The notes beneath the pieces were generated by a model. The model was not told the origin of the DNA. It made no database searches and worked only from the letters and a program-made list of their open reading frames with translations. From contig JAKVCP010000018.1 in NCBI GenBank assembly GCA_022448925.1, forward strand, positions 1-50,002: DNA of 50,002 nt, written 5' to 3'. The translations under genes were made by a program, and so were the position numbers. The first letter of the stretch is position 1; each line of letters opens with the position of its first letter. Origin of the DNA: Paracoccaceae bacterium. Its GTDB lineage: Bacteria; Pseudomonadota; Alphaproteobacteria; Rhodobacterales; Rhodobacteraceae. Shown here piece after piece: positions 42,998 to 50,002 of the stretch.

Positions 42998-44359
42998 CTA
43001 GACATTCAATAACAGATGTTCCCGTTCCCACGGGCTGATGACCTGCAGAAACTCTTCGTATTCGGCGCGTTTCACAATCGAGTAAACGCGACAGAACTCT
43101 TCTCCGAGGACCTGATGCAATGGTGTGGCGTTGTCAAACAGCTCGAGAGCCTGGCCAAGAACCGCGGGCACATCGCCGTCGCCTTCGTAGGCATCTCCCT
43201 TGAACTGCCGCGAGGGGCGGCGTTCTTCGGTCATGCCGAGATACCCGCAGGCCAAGGATGCGGCAATGCCCAGATAGGGGTTACAGTCCATCCCGGCAAC
43301 GCGGTTTTCCACGCGGCGTGCTTCGGGCGAACTGAGTGGAATGCGAATGCCCGTCGTCCGGTTGTCACGTGCCCATTCCAGATTTATCGGCGCTGCATGA
43401 TCCTTCACATACCGTCGATAACTGTTCACGTAGGGCGCCAGCACTGCAATGGCCGAGGGCAGATGATGCTGGAGTCCGCCGATGAAATGATAAAACGCGT
43501 CCGTTTCACCACCCTGAGGACCGGAAAACAGGTTCTGCCCGGTGTCTATATCAAGGATCGAGTGGTGGATATGCATTGCTGAACCGGGCTCATTCTCGAT
43601 CGGTTTGGCCATGAAGGTTGCGAAACAATCGTGGCGTAGCGCCGCCTCGCGGATCAGGCGTTTGAAGTAGAACACCTCATCTGCCAGCTTGACAGGGTCG
43701 CCGTGCCGCAGATTGATCTCTAGTTGGCCAGCGCCGCCTTCCTGCGTGATCCCGTCGATTTCAAATCCCTGCGCCTCTGCAAAATCATAGATGTCGTCAA
43801 TCACCGGACCAAATTCGTCGACTGCGGTCATGCTATAGGCCTGACGGGCGGCGGCTGGCCGGCCAGAGCGGCCCATCATGGGTTCTATGCTTTTGGCAGG
43901 GTCGATGTTTCGCGCGACCAGGAAGAATTCCATTTCGGGGGCTGCGACAGGTTCCCAGCCTTTGGCACGATACAGATCGACAACGCGCTGCAGCACATTG
44001 CGCGGGGCATAGGGGATCGGTTCGCCGTTGCGGTCAAAGGCATCGTGGATCACCTGCAGGGTCCAGTCCCCGGTCCAGGGGGCCGCGGTGGCTGTGGACA
44101 TGTCAGGCTTGAGTATCATGTCGCGCTCGATGAAACCTTCGTCTTCGTCGGCGGCCTCTCCCCAATCGCCGGTGATCGTCTGGAAAAAGATCGAGTCAGG
44201 CAGATGAAAGTGGTTTTGACGCACGAATTTGCTGGCAGGAACGGCTTTGCCACGGGCGATGCCGGGCAGATCGGCGATAATGCATTCGACCTCATCAAGC
44301 CGTTTCTGGTCAAGATAGGTGCGTGCGGCGTCGGGCAGGGTATCGATCCAATTGGTCAT
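42998..44359 (-). CDS. Glutamine synthetase-family ligase, PuuA-like
   Basis: PuuA attaches glutamate to putrescine with ATP. The 453-residue protein shows PVAAPEMEFFLVAR (metal-binding Glu), ITQEGGAGQLEINLRHGDP, NEPGSAMHIHHSILD and NRTTGIRIPLSSPEARRVENR, and its N-terminal ECIIADLPGIARGKAVPASKF is the usual pattern of the amine-ligating branch. The start overlaps the amidotransferase stop by 4 bp and the FAD oxidase follows after 11 bp, as in a Puu-type pathway. Confidence 0.9.
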   Translation of the reverse strand: MTNWIDTLPDAARTYLDQKRLDEVECIIADLPGIARGKAVPASKFVRQNHFHLPDSIFFQTITGDWGEAADEDEGFIERDMILKPDMSTATAAPWTGDWTLQVIHDAFDRNGEPIPYAPRNVLQRVVDLYRAKGWEPVAAPEMEFFLVARNIDPAKSIEPMMGRSGRPAAARQAYSMTAVDEFGPVIDDIYDFAEAQGFEIDGITQEGGAGQLEINLRHGDPVKLADEVFYFKRLIREAALRHDCFATFMAKPIENEPGSAMHIHHSILDIDTGQNLFSGPQGGETDAFYHFIGGLQHHLPSAIAVLAPYVNSYRRYVKDHAAPINLEWARDNRTTGIRIPLSSPEARRVENRVAGMDCNPYLGIAASLACGYLGMTEERRPSRQFKGDAYEGDGDVPAVLGQALELFDNATPLHQVLGEEFCRVYSIVKRAEYEEFLQVISPWEREHLLLNV

Positions 44360-45039
44360 GAAATGCTCCCTGTCTTGAAAAACTGTGTGAACTGGTCTGC
44401 AAAAACGGCATTGTCGACCGGTTTGCCAAGATTGGCTTTCGCTTCGGCGAGTTGGTCATCGGGAATGATGCCTGTGCCGCGAAAACGGATCAGCCCGTCA
44501 AGGTAGTCTGCGCCATATTCGGGATGGGGTTGGACGGTAAAGGCCTTGGTGCCGTAAATCAGCGCCGCATGCGCGCAAGACGCATTGGAGGCAATGGTCT
44601 TCGCGTCCTCAGGGGCCACACGAACCTGATCCTGATGCCAGGCATGCAAGGCGATGTCACGGCCGTCCATAGAGTAGGTCTGCCGCCCGATGTTCCAGCC
44701 GCCTTCGAATTTTTCGACCCACCCGCCCAGTGCCTGGGCGATGATCTGGTGCCCAAAACATACGCCGATCAGAGGCTTGCCTGTGCCATAAATCGCGCGG
44801 ATCAGGTTCTCAAGCCGGGCGATCCAGGGCAGGTCTTCGTAAGCGCCATGGCGGGATCCCGTGATCAGCCAGCCATCTGCGGCTTCGGGTCCGTGAGGAA
44901 AAATGTCTTCGACAACGCTCCAGTGAGCAAATGTGAAACCACGGCCCTCTAGCATGCGTTCAAAGAACGCGTGGTATTCGCCTGTCTCATCGACAAGTTC
45001 CGTCGGCACCAGCCCAGTTTGCAAAATCCCGATCTTCAT
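44356..45039 (-). CDS. Class I glutamine amidotransferase-like hydrolase
   Basis: The 227-residue protein has the class I triad: Cys in GVCFGHQIIAQALGG (about 90) and His/Glu in VQPHPEYG (about 175). In this operon it may hydrolyse the gamma-glutamyl bond at the end of the pathway, the role of PuuD, although its sequence is nearer the GMP-synthase-like (COG0518) group than PuuD itself (inference). It lies between two ligase genes. ATG 45039 is preferred over the longer open frame. Confidence 0.88.
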   Translation of the reverse strand: MKIGILQTGLVPTELVDETGEYHAFFERMLEGRGFTFAHWSVVEDIFPHGPEAADGWLITGSRHGAYEDLPWIARLENLIRAIYGTGKPLIGVCFGHQIIAQALGGWVEKFEGGWNIGRQTYSMDGRDIALHAWHQDQVRVAPEDAKTIASNASCAHAALIYGTKAFTVQPHPEYGADYLDGLIRFRGTGIIPDDQLAEAKANLGKPVDNAVFADQFTQFFKTGSIS

Positions 45040-45080
45040 GCTGCACCTGTTTGCGTTTGCCTGTTGACCTTCATGACATG

Positions 45081-46430
45081 TCACACGGACTCAAGATAGG
45101 TTGCCATCTGCTCTGCCGCGTCCAGATCGCCCATGCATCGCAGTTCCTGTCGTTTCGTCAGCACATAGTTGCGGATCAGCTGTGCCGGGAAAAGTCGTTT
45201 CATTTGCGCGCTGTGTTCGAAGGCAGAGATCGCGTCGGTCCAGACTGTGTGTACATGCGGCACGTCCAACGCATAGGCGTTCCCGGTTATGGGGGATGGT
45301 GGTTTGGCCTCTTGCGCGATCCCGTCAAGCGCCGCGCCCAACAGGGCGGCAAGTGTCAGATAGGGGTTTGTATCGCCGCCGGGAGTGCGATGTTCGATAC
45401 GGCGTGCCGTGGGGCTGCCGCCCGGCACGCGCAAAGCCGCCGTGCGGTTTTCATAGCCCCAGCAGATGCCAATCGGTGCATGTGCCTCTGGAACAAGCCG
45501 GTCGTAAGAGTTCTGATGAGGGGCAAAGATCAGGCTGCTGTCTGCCATCGCATTCAGACATCCGCCAATCGCATGGCGCAGGGTGGCTGTGCCAAGGTCT
45601 GTTCCGTCATCGAATACGTTCTGACCGTGATGGTCGAGGATCGAAAAATGCGTGTGCAGCCCGGATCCAGCGGTGTCGGCATAGGGTTTGGCCATGAAGG
45701 TGGCGGCAAACCCGTGCTGGCGCGCCACGCCCTTTACCAGCATCTTGAACAGCCAGGCATTGTCAGCGGCTTGCAACGCGTCGTTGCTGTGCATCAGGTT
45801 GATTTCAAACTGTCCCCTGCCAGACTCAGAAATCGCGGCATCGGCAGGCAGACCCATCCTCTCGCACCCCGAATAGAGCGCGTTGAAAAAGGGTTCAAAC
45901 CGATCCAGCGCATCCAGTGAAAGCGTGTCGGGATGTGGATGGCGCCCGACAGACCCTGCGGGTCGTGGGACTTGAAAGGTTCCATCGCGACCATCGACCA
46001 GAAAGAACTCAAATTCCATTGCCACCACAGGCGTCAGCCCAGCCGTCCTGTAGCGGTCCAGAATACCCTTTAGCGCATGCCGGGGATCACCTTCAAACGG
46101 GGCGCCGGTGTCATCAAACATCCAAACAGGTAGCAGCGCCGCAGGCTGATCCAGCCAAGGCATTGGCACAAAGCCGCGCTCGGTCGGCTGCAGGCCACCA
46201 TCCTGATCGCCGGTTTGAAAAACAAGGGGGCTGTCTTCGATGTCTTGGCCAAGGATATCGAGGTTCAAAACCGATTTCGGAAATCGCAAGCCGCCCGAGA
46301 TCGCCTTCCCGGCATGTGACACGGGCAGACGTTTGCCGCGGGCAACGCCATTCAAGTCGGCCGCAGCGACACGGATGGACTGCACCTGTGGATTTTGCTG
46401 CAGATAGGCACGCAACGTGTCGGGGGCCAT
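45081..46430 (-). CDS. Second glutamine synthetase-family ligase
   Basis: The 449-residue protein has the same architecture as its neighbour at 42998 but is clearly different in sequence: IRVAAADLNGVARGKRLPV at the start, PVVAMEFEFFLVDG, ISESGRGQFEINLMHS and NRTAALRVPGGSPTARRIEHR. Having two ligases in one operon suggests two amine substrates or two steps. It follows the permease genes after 77 bp. Confidence 0.9.
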   Translation of the reverse strand: MAPDTLRAYLQQNPQVQSIRVAAADLNGVARGKRLPVSHAGKAISGGLRFPKSVLNLDILGQDIEDSPLVFQTGDQDGGLQPTERGFVPMPWLDQPAALLPVWMFDDTGAPFEGDPRHALKGILDRYRTAGLTPVVAMEFEFFLVDGRDGTFQVPRPAGSVGRHPHPDTLSLDALDRFEPFFNALYSGCERMGLPADAAISESGRGQFEINLMHSNDALQAADNAWLFKMLVKGVARQHGFAATFMAKPYADTAGSGLHTHFSILDHHGQNVFDDGTDLGTATLRHAIGGCLNAMADSSLIFAPHQNSYDRLVPEAHAPIGICWGYENRTAALRVPGGSPTARRIEHRTPGGDTNPYLTLAALLGAALDGIAQEAKPPSPITGNAYALDVPHVHTVWTDAISAFEHSAQMKRLFPAQLIRNYVLTKRQELRCMGDLDAAEQMATYLESV

Positions 46431-46507
46431 GAGGAGCTCGTTTGAAATTTGATCAAATTATGGATAGCGGCGCAGCAGGGTCTTTGGCAAGAGGGCTTTG
46501 CGTGAAA

Positions 46508-47314
46508 TCACCGGATCAGGTTCATCCGTAGCCGCATCTTGCTCTGGCGGTCTTTCGGCAGGTGACGGTTCAAGCGGCGGTTTGCAAGCCCGAACAACGC
46601 CACGAGCATCAGGGTCAGCACAATGAAAAAACCGGCCAGAATCGGGTAGGGCACGAATGGATTGAACGTCTTGTCGGCAAAGTAGTTCGCATAATAAAGC
46701 GCATCCCCTTTTTGACGCCAGGCCGGGAAGCCAGAGAAAAAGACCAAGGTCGTGGCGTGAAACAGAAATATCGCTTCGTTCGTGTAAGCCGGCCAGGCCA
46801 GGCGCAGCATGGTCGGCCAGGTGATGCGTCTGAATTTTGACCACCCCGACAACCCATAGGCATCGGCGGCCTCGAGGTCACCCTTCGGGATCGACAGCAG
46901 CGCGCCATAGAAAATCTCGCCCGAGTAGGCAGCTGTGTTCAGGAACAAGACGATCAAAGCGCCAAGCCAGGCGGCCGAAAGCGGGTCAAAGATCGGCGAG
47001 ACCCCCTTGAGGCTGAGAAAAAGGAAGTAGGCAAAGAAGAACTGTATGAACAGCGGTGAACCGCGAAAGAGAAAGATGAACCATTCTGACGCCTTGCGGA
47101 TTACGCGCAGGTTCGAAGCCTTTCCGACCGCCACAGCCGTGGCCAGAAAGAACCCTGAGATCAACGCAAGGGTGCCAAAGTAAATGTTCCAGATCATTCC
47201 CGATCCAATCAGGGTGACCTGCTGGCACAGGGTAAAGTTGTCGCGCGGCAAAAGCCGCTCTCCAATCCCGACGGACCGAAGTCCGTAATCCATGAGGGTT
47301 TCCCAGCAAGACAT
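46508..47314 (-). CDS. ABC transporter permease, HisM/polar amino acid type
   Basis: The 268-residue inner-membrane protein has about five membrane segments and the cytosolic EAA loop LEAADAYGLSGWSKFRRITWP (about 165-185) that contacts the ATPase. It pairs with the permease encoded just upstream, whose stop overlaps its ATG (TGATG). No ATPase or binding protein gene lies in the window. Confidence 0.9.
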   Translation of the reverse strand: MSCWETLMDYGLRSVGIGERLLPRDNFTLCQQVTLIGSGMIWNIYFGTLALISGFFLATAVAVGKASNLRVIRKASEWFIFLFRGSPLFIQFFFAYFLFLSLKGVSPIFDPLSAAWLGALIVLFLNTAAYSGEIFYGALLSIPKGDLEAADAYGLSGWSKFRRITWPTMLRLAWPAYTNEAIFLFHATTLVFFSGFPAWRQKGDALYYANYFADKTFNPFVPYPILAGFFIVLTLMLVALFGLANRRLNRHLPKDRQSKMRLRMNLIR

Positions 47315-48147
47315 CAGGCAGCCTTTCGTTGGGCTTCTCCGCCCAGTGTCGCCTGCCCTTGGGTCAGGCGTTTCATCAACCGACCCAAGGCGATTTCGGA
47401 AACTCGGGTGAAGAGAAGGTAAAACACCAAGAGCGCCAGGAAGTACCACATGCGCCAGTCCGGGTGCGGATAATCGGTGAAGCGGGCGGTCTTGGATCCG
47501 CCCAATTCTCTGGCCCAGTAAACGATGTCTTCGACGCCCAAAAGGAACAGCAGCGGCGTCGCCTTGATCAGCACCATCCAGAGGTTTGACAGCCCCGGCA
47601 ATGCATAGACCCACATCTGCGGCACGAGGATCCGCCAGAAAGCCTGACGCTGTGTCATGCCATAGGCTTCGGCGGTTTCTATCTGTGCTCGTGGCACTGC
47701 ACGCATGGCTCCGAACAGAACATTGGCCGCAAAGGCCCCAAAGACGATTGCGAAAGTCAAAACGGCCAGGAAAAAACCATAGGTTTCATGGACCCATTGG
47801 GGCGCATTTCCCTGCGGCAGTTTGGCGATGCCACACACGATAAAGTCGCTGCCTTGGCGAATGGGATCTTCCCAGTCGGGGCATTTGACCTGGTGGCGGA
47901 CCCACTCGAATGCCTGATCCAGCGCAATGACGAAAAACAGGAAAAACGCGATGTCGGGCACACCGCGCACTACGGCGATATAGGCCTGCCCGACCCACCG
48001 CAGCGGCGCGATGCGCGATCTGGCCGCTGCCGCTCCACCAAAGCCGAACAACAACGCCGTGGGCGCCGTGATTGCCAAAAGCAACAGCACCGTGCCAACC
48101 GACCAATAGATCGACATATGTTTTCCGGTGGTGAGATAGCAGGCCAT
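47314..48147 (-). CDS. ABC transporter permease, HisQ type, start codon abnormal
   Basis: The product has the HisQ-type membrane segments and the EAA loop IETAEAYGMTQRQAFWRILVP (about 155-175). The first ordinary start is ATG 48147 (277 residues). Coding similarity seems to run further upstream: FSFCTDPEVLETFQW precedes this ATG in frame, as I expect from related permeases. In that frame an ATT at 48195 lies 7 nt after a good Shine-Dalgarno GAAGGGGA, and a TAG closes the frame near 48253. Either ATT is the true start or an ATG was mutated. Confidence 0.82.
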   Translation of the reverse strand: MACYLTTGKHMSIYWSVGTVLLLLAITAPTALLFGFGGAAAARSRIAPLRWVGQAYIAVVRGVPDIAFFLFFVIALDQAFEWVRHQVKCPDWEDPIRQGSDFIVCGIAKLPQGNAPQWVHETYGFFLAVLTFAIVFGAFAANVLFGAMRAVPRAQIETAEAYGMTQRQAFWRILVPQMWVYALPGLSNLWMVLIKATPLLFLLGVEDIVYWARELGGSKTARFTDYPHPDWRMWYFLALLVFYLLFTRVSEIALGRLMKRLTQGQATLGGEAQRKAA

Positions 48148-48253
48148 CCATTGAAAGGTCTCGAGGACCTCGGGATCTGTGCAGAAGCTGAAAATTGCGA
48201 GGTCCCCTTCGTCGCCAGGCTGGCCGATGATGGCCGCGTGTATTGCAAAATGC

Positions 48254-48585
48254 TAGGGGGCACCATGCATCGAGCGCGTATTTTTAACGCAATTTTCGTC
48301 GGCACGTTGGTGTTTGCGGACCCATAGCGTCGACGGCACGTGCAGGGTCTGCGCGCTGGGGATGACGGGATCCGGGTCTGGGTTGCCCCGCGATGCAGTG
48401 CGGCACCGTCATAGTTAGGATAGAGGATGGCTTGGTTGTAGGTCCCGTCCAAACTCGGTTTTGCCAGAGCTGCCCCGGGGACAAAGCGCCGGATATCTGC
48501 GGTCGTGGCAAGGCTTGACTCTGCGGAGATGGCTTGCGCGATCCTGGCCTGAGTTTTCCAGATCTCGCAACCCGGTAGGGGTTTC
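48254..48585. other. Stretch without gene, flanking IS110 remnant
   Basis: About 330 bp between the damaged permease start and the transposase remnant. No frame shows a recognisable domain. The binding-protein gene expected upstream of the permeases is not found here. Confidence 0.4.
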
Positions 48586-48599
48586 AGTTCCATATCCAT

Positions 48600-49135
48600 G
48601 GCTTTGAACAGGTCAGCCGATCCCCGTATCCCCTGAACCTGATCTGCACCTGAAGCTCTTCGCCTGTCGCAACGAGTTGGCCATACTTTGACCTCAACGC
48701 TCGGAGGAGACCTATCATTTCATGTGGGCGGGCGTGTCCTGGATCGGGTCTGAAGGCCACGGAGCGCGCACTCAGGTCCGCGTCGATCCTGTCGGTCCCG
48801 GCTTTTGTGCCCCGGCCGGTGGCAAGAGCTTTGACTTGCGCAGGTGGCGCTCGCCGTTTCGCGATGGTTGCGAGCTTTAGGCGCCCCGCCTTGACCTTGA
48901 GACACTGATACCCTGTCACGCCTTTGGCGCTCTTGGAACATCCGCCTTACAGAACGAGTCAGGTTAAAGGCGTGGCGCTGTAGTGGCAGACCACCAGCAC
49001 CATTGGTGCAGATGCCAAGTCTGCAAGCTGAGCGTGACCTTGCTCGGTGTTGGGCAAGCGTTGCGGCTGTCCTTTTGTCAGACAAGGAATGTCCAGCCGG
49101 TCGCAGCTGGCATCTATGCCAAGGATGGACAGCTT
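48600..49135 (-). pseudogene. IS110-family transposase remnant, frameshifted and truncated
   Basis: Two minus-strand frames together spell the N-terminal DEDD domain of an IS110-family transposase. The first (49132-48962) reads LSILGIDASCDRLDIPCL, then LPNTEQGHAQLADLA. The second (48919-48630) reads APPAQVKALATGRGTKAGTDRIDADL, then RALRSKYGQLVATGEELQVQI. They are in different frames and the C-terminal transposase_20 half is absent, so the element is dead. It lies just upstream of an ABC operon with a damaged 5' end. Confidence 0.78.
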
Positions 49136-49763
49136 TGGTGCCGTATTCCTGGTCTCTTGTGTCTGATCCGTGGTCTTGCTTGGCCACATGCACCCGGTCG
49201 CGATGATGAAGAGTGACGGTGCTGGTGCGCGTCCAACAGTGGGCAATGGCAAAGTGGAGATACAGACGGCTCAGGATGCTTTGATCTTCGTGTACCCAGG
49301 GATTCAAGGTCTGAAACGCGCGCGGTGACCATGTCTGATCGATCATGGCTGACCGAGGGTCCGATGGCGCGTCTTGATCCCGTCTGTCCCACGTCACAGG
49401 GCAAGCCAAGCATTGATGATTGACGTGTGCTGAGCGGAGTATCTTGATCAATCGCATGGCGTGTTGTGACGCGACGCTCTTTCGGCCTCTGGCCCACACC
49501 AAACGCTCTGTAACCGCGGAAAGCGGTCACGCGACAAAGGCGTCTTTGCCCGTATGAGGGCCGGTCCATCTGCCAAGCATGGCGAGACTACGACAGGGGT
49601 GATCCCCTCTCGTGCTCATGCTTTCACCGCTGGTGGGCAGCGATGCGCGATCATGTTCGGTAGACCCTAGGGTGGGCGGCGCCTAGCAACACGATACGAC
49701 TGCGGTCCCAAGGCCCTCCACTCAGTCATGGCTCTCGTAGCCTGTCATCCCTTGGTTGTAGGC
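49136..49763. other. Stretch without gene between IS110 remnant and RTX gene
   Basis: About 630 bp with only low-complexity-looking open frames (for example 49114-49569 minus) and no domain. In intact IS110 elements the non-coding end upstream of the transposase encodes the bridge RNA. Any remnant of it would lie here, but I cannot see its structure. Confidence 0.4.
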
Positions 49764-50002
49764 CTAAAGGATGAAATCGCTTGCCTCGAGGTCTGGCACC
49801 GAGCGGACCAGGATTTCGCTATCGGTGGTGCCGTCGCCGTCTGCATCGATGCGCACGACCGAATTGCCCCCGGCATTCACGATCACCCGGACCTCTGCGC
49901 TGCCGGTGGCCGTGAAGACCGCCGCCCCGAGAAAGTCAAAGGTGTCTCCAGAAAGACCGTCGATATCGATCTGATCGTCCCCCTTGGTGAAATCACGGAT
50001 CA
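49764..50002 (-). CDS. C-terminal end of a secreted RTX-type calcium-binding protein, 5' part outside window
   Basis: The frame on the minus strand is open from the window edge to the TAG at 49766-49764 and gives 78 residues: IRDFTKGDDQIDIDGLSG at the start, then VVRIDADGDGTTDSEILV and the ending LEASDFIL. This is the typical tail of proteins with hemolysin-type calcium-binding repeats (serralysin C-terminal type), where DF.kG.D.ID, D.DGDG and a final DFIL recur, and which leave the cell by type I secretion. The catalytic or adhesive part lies outside the window. Confidence 0.82.
   Translation of the reverse strand, partial: IRDFTKGDDQIDIDGLSGDTFDFLGAAVFTATGSAEVRVIVNAGGNSVVRIDADGDGTTDSEILVRSVPDLEASDFIL

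Noticed and set aside
48720-49502. 260-codon minus-strand frame near the right edge
   Set aside because: It is a shifted frame over the IS110 remnant, which reads sensibly only in the two other minus frames.
49771-49974. Plus-strand 67-codon frame at the right edge
   Set aside because: It is the shadow of the RTX-type C-terminus on the minus strand, which shows the recognisable pattern.

Overview
The window reads as chromosomal DNA of a marine-type Rhodobacteraceae (Roseobacter-group) alphaproteobacterium. Supporting signs are an alphaproteobacterial LexA box (GTTC-N7-GTTC) in front of mmcB, a tRNA-His gene without an encoded G-1 and with A73, RpoH with the RpoH box, small families typical of the group (DUF6476, DUF6324), TRAP transport, and a complete polyhydroxyalkanoate (PHA) gene set. 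No species can be named from the sequence alone.

Region 1 (1-12,740, + strand) is a tightly packed, alginate-type exopolysaccharide operon entered in the middle: algD (5' end missing), alg8, alg44, algA-like, algG-like, an unknown secreted protein, algX-like, a very long Sel1-repeat protein (algK-like position) and algL-like, closed by a hairpin terminator. The order differs from the Pseudomonas operon as I know it. The polymerising core (AlgD, Alg8, the GDP-mannose pyrophosphorylase half of AlgA) keeps its motifs. By eye, the c-di-GMP arginines of Alg44, the isomerase half of AlgA, the DPHD motif of AlgG, the Ser/His of AlgX and the Asn-His of AlgL are all missing. This is the most unusual thing in the window.

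Region 2 (12,736-20,710) is housekeeping: a THUMP RNA methyltransferase, tRNA-Tyr, RlmB-type methyltransferase, a zinc-ribbon protein, ribB-ribH-nusB, a TPR-like membrane protein, a gene-poor stretch with a perfect 16-bp palindrome, LexA-controlled mmcB, a VOC protein, DUF6324 and tRNA-His.

Region 3 (20,931-30,137) is a minus-strand catabolic operon: N-formylglutamate amidohydrolase-like enzyme, TRAP transporter (dctQ, dctM, a secreted unknown, dctP), glutamine synthetase-family ligase, aldehyde dehydrogenase and iron alcohol dehydrogenase. It is divergent from an RpiR regulator across a palindrome that overlaps two promoters. The set suggests uptake and gamma-glutamylated oxidation of an amine or amino alcohol (inference).

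Region 4 (30,145-35,222) holds a LysE exporter, DUF6476 and an RluA-type pseudouridine synthase with overlapping start codons, DUF4386, rpoH with a heat-shock-like promoter, and a Gfo/Idh/MocA oxidoreductase. Region 5 (35,276-40,360) is the PHA locus phaZ / phaC-phaP-phaR, with three CTGC-N3-GCAG PhaR-type operators in front of phaP and phaR.

Region 6 (40,362-48,250, minus strand) has a DegT-family aminotransferase and a polyamine/amine operon: two ABC permeases, two glutamine synthetase-family ligases, a class-I glutamine amidotransferase and a PuuB-like FAD oxidase. The operon's 5' end looks damaged: the first permease lacks a normal start codon, no binding protein follows in the window, and the next 1.5 kb holds a frameshifted, truncated IS110-family transposase. 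The right edge (49,764-50,002) is the C-terminal end of a secreted RTX-type calcium-binding protein. I saw no CRISPR array, rRNA gene or replication origin.
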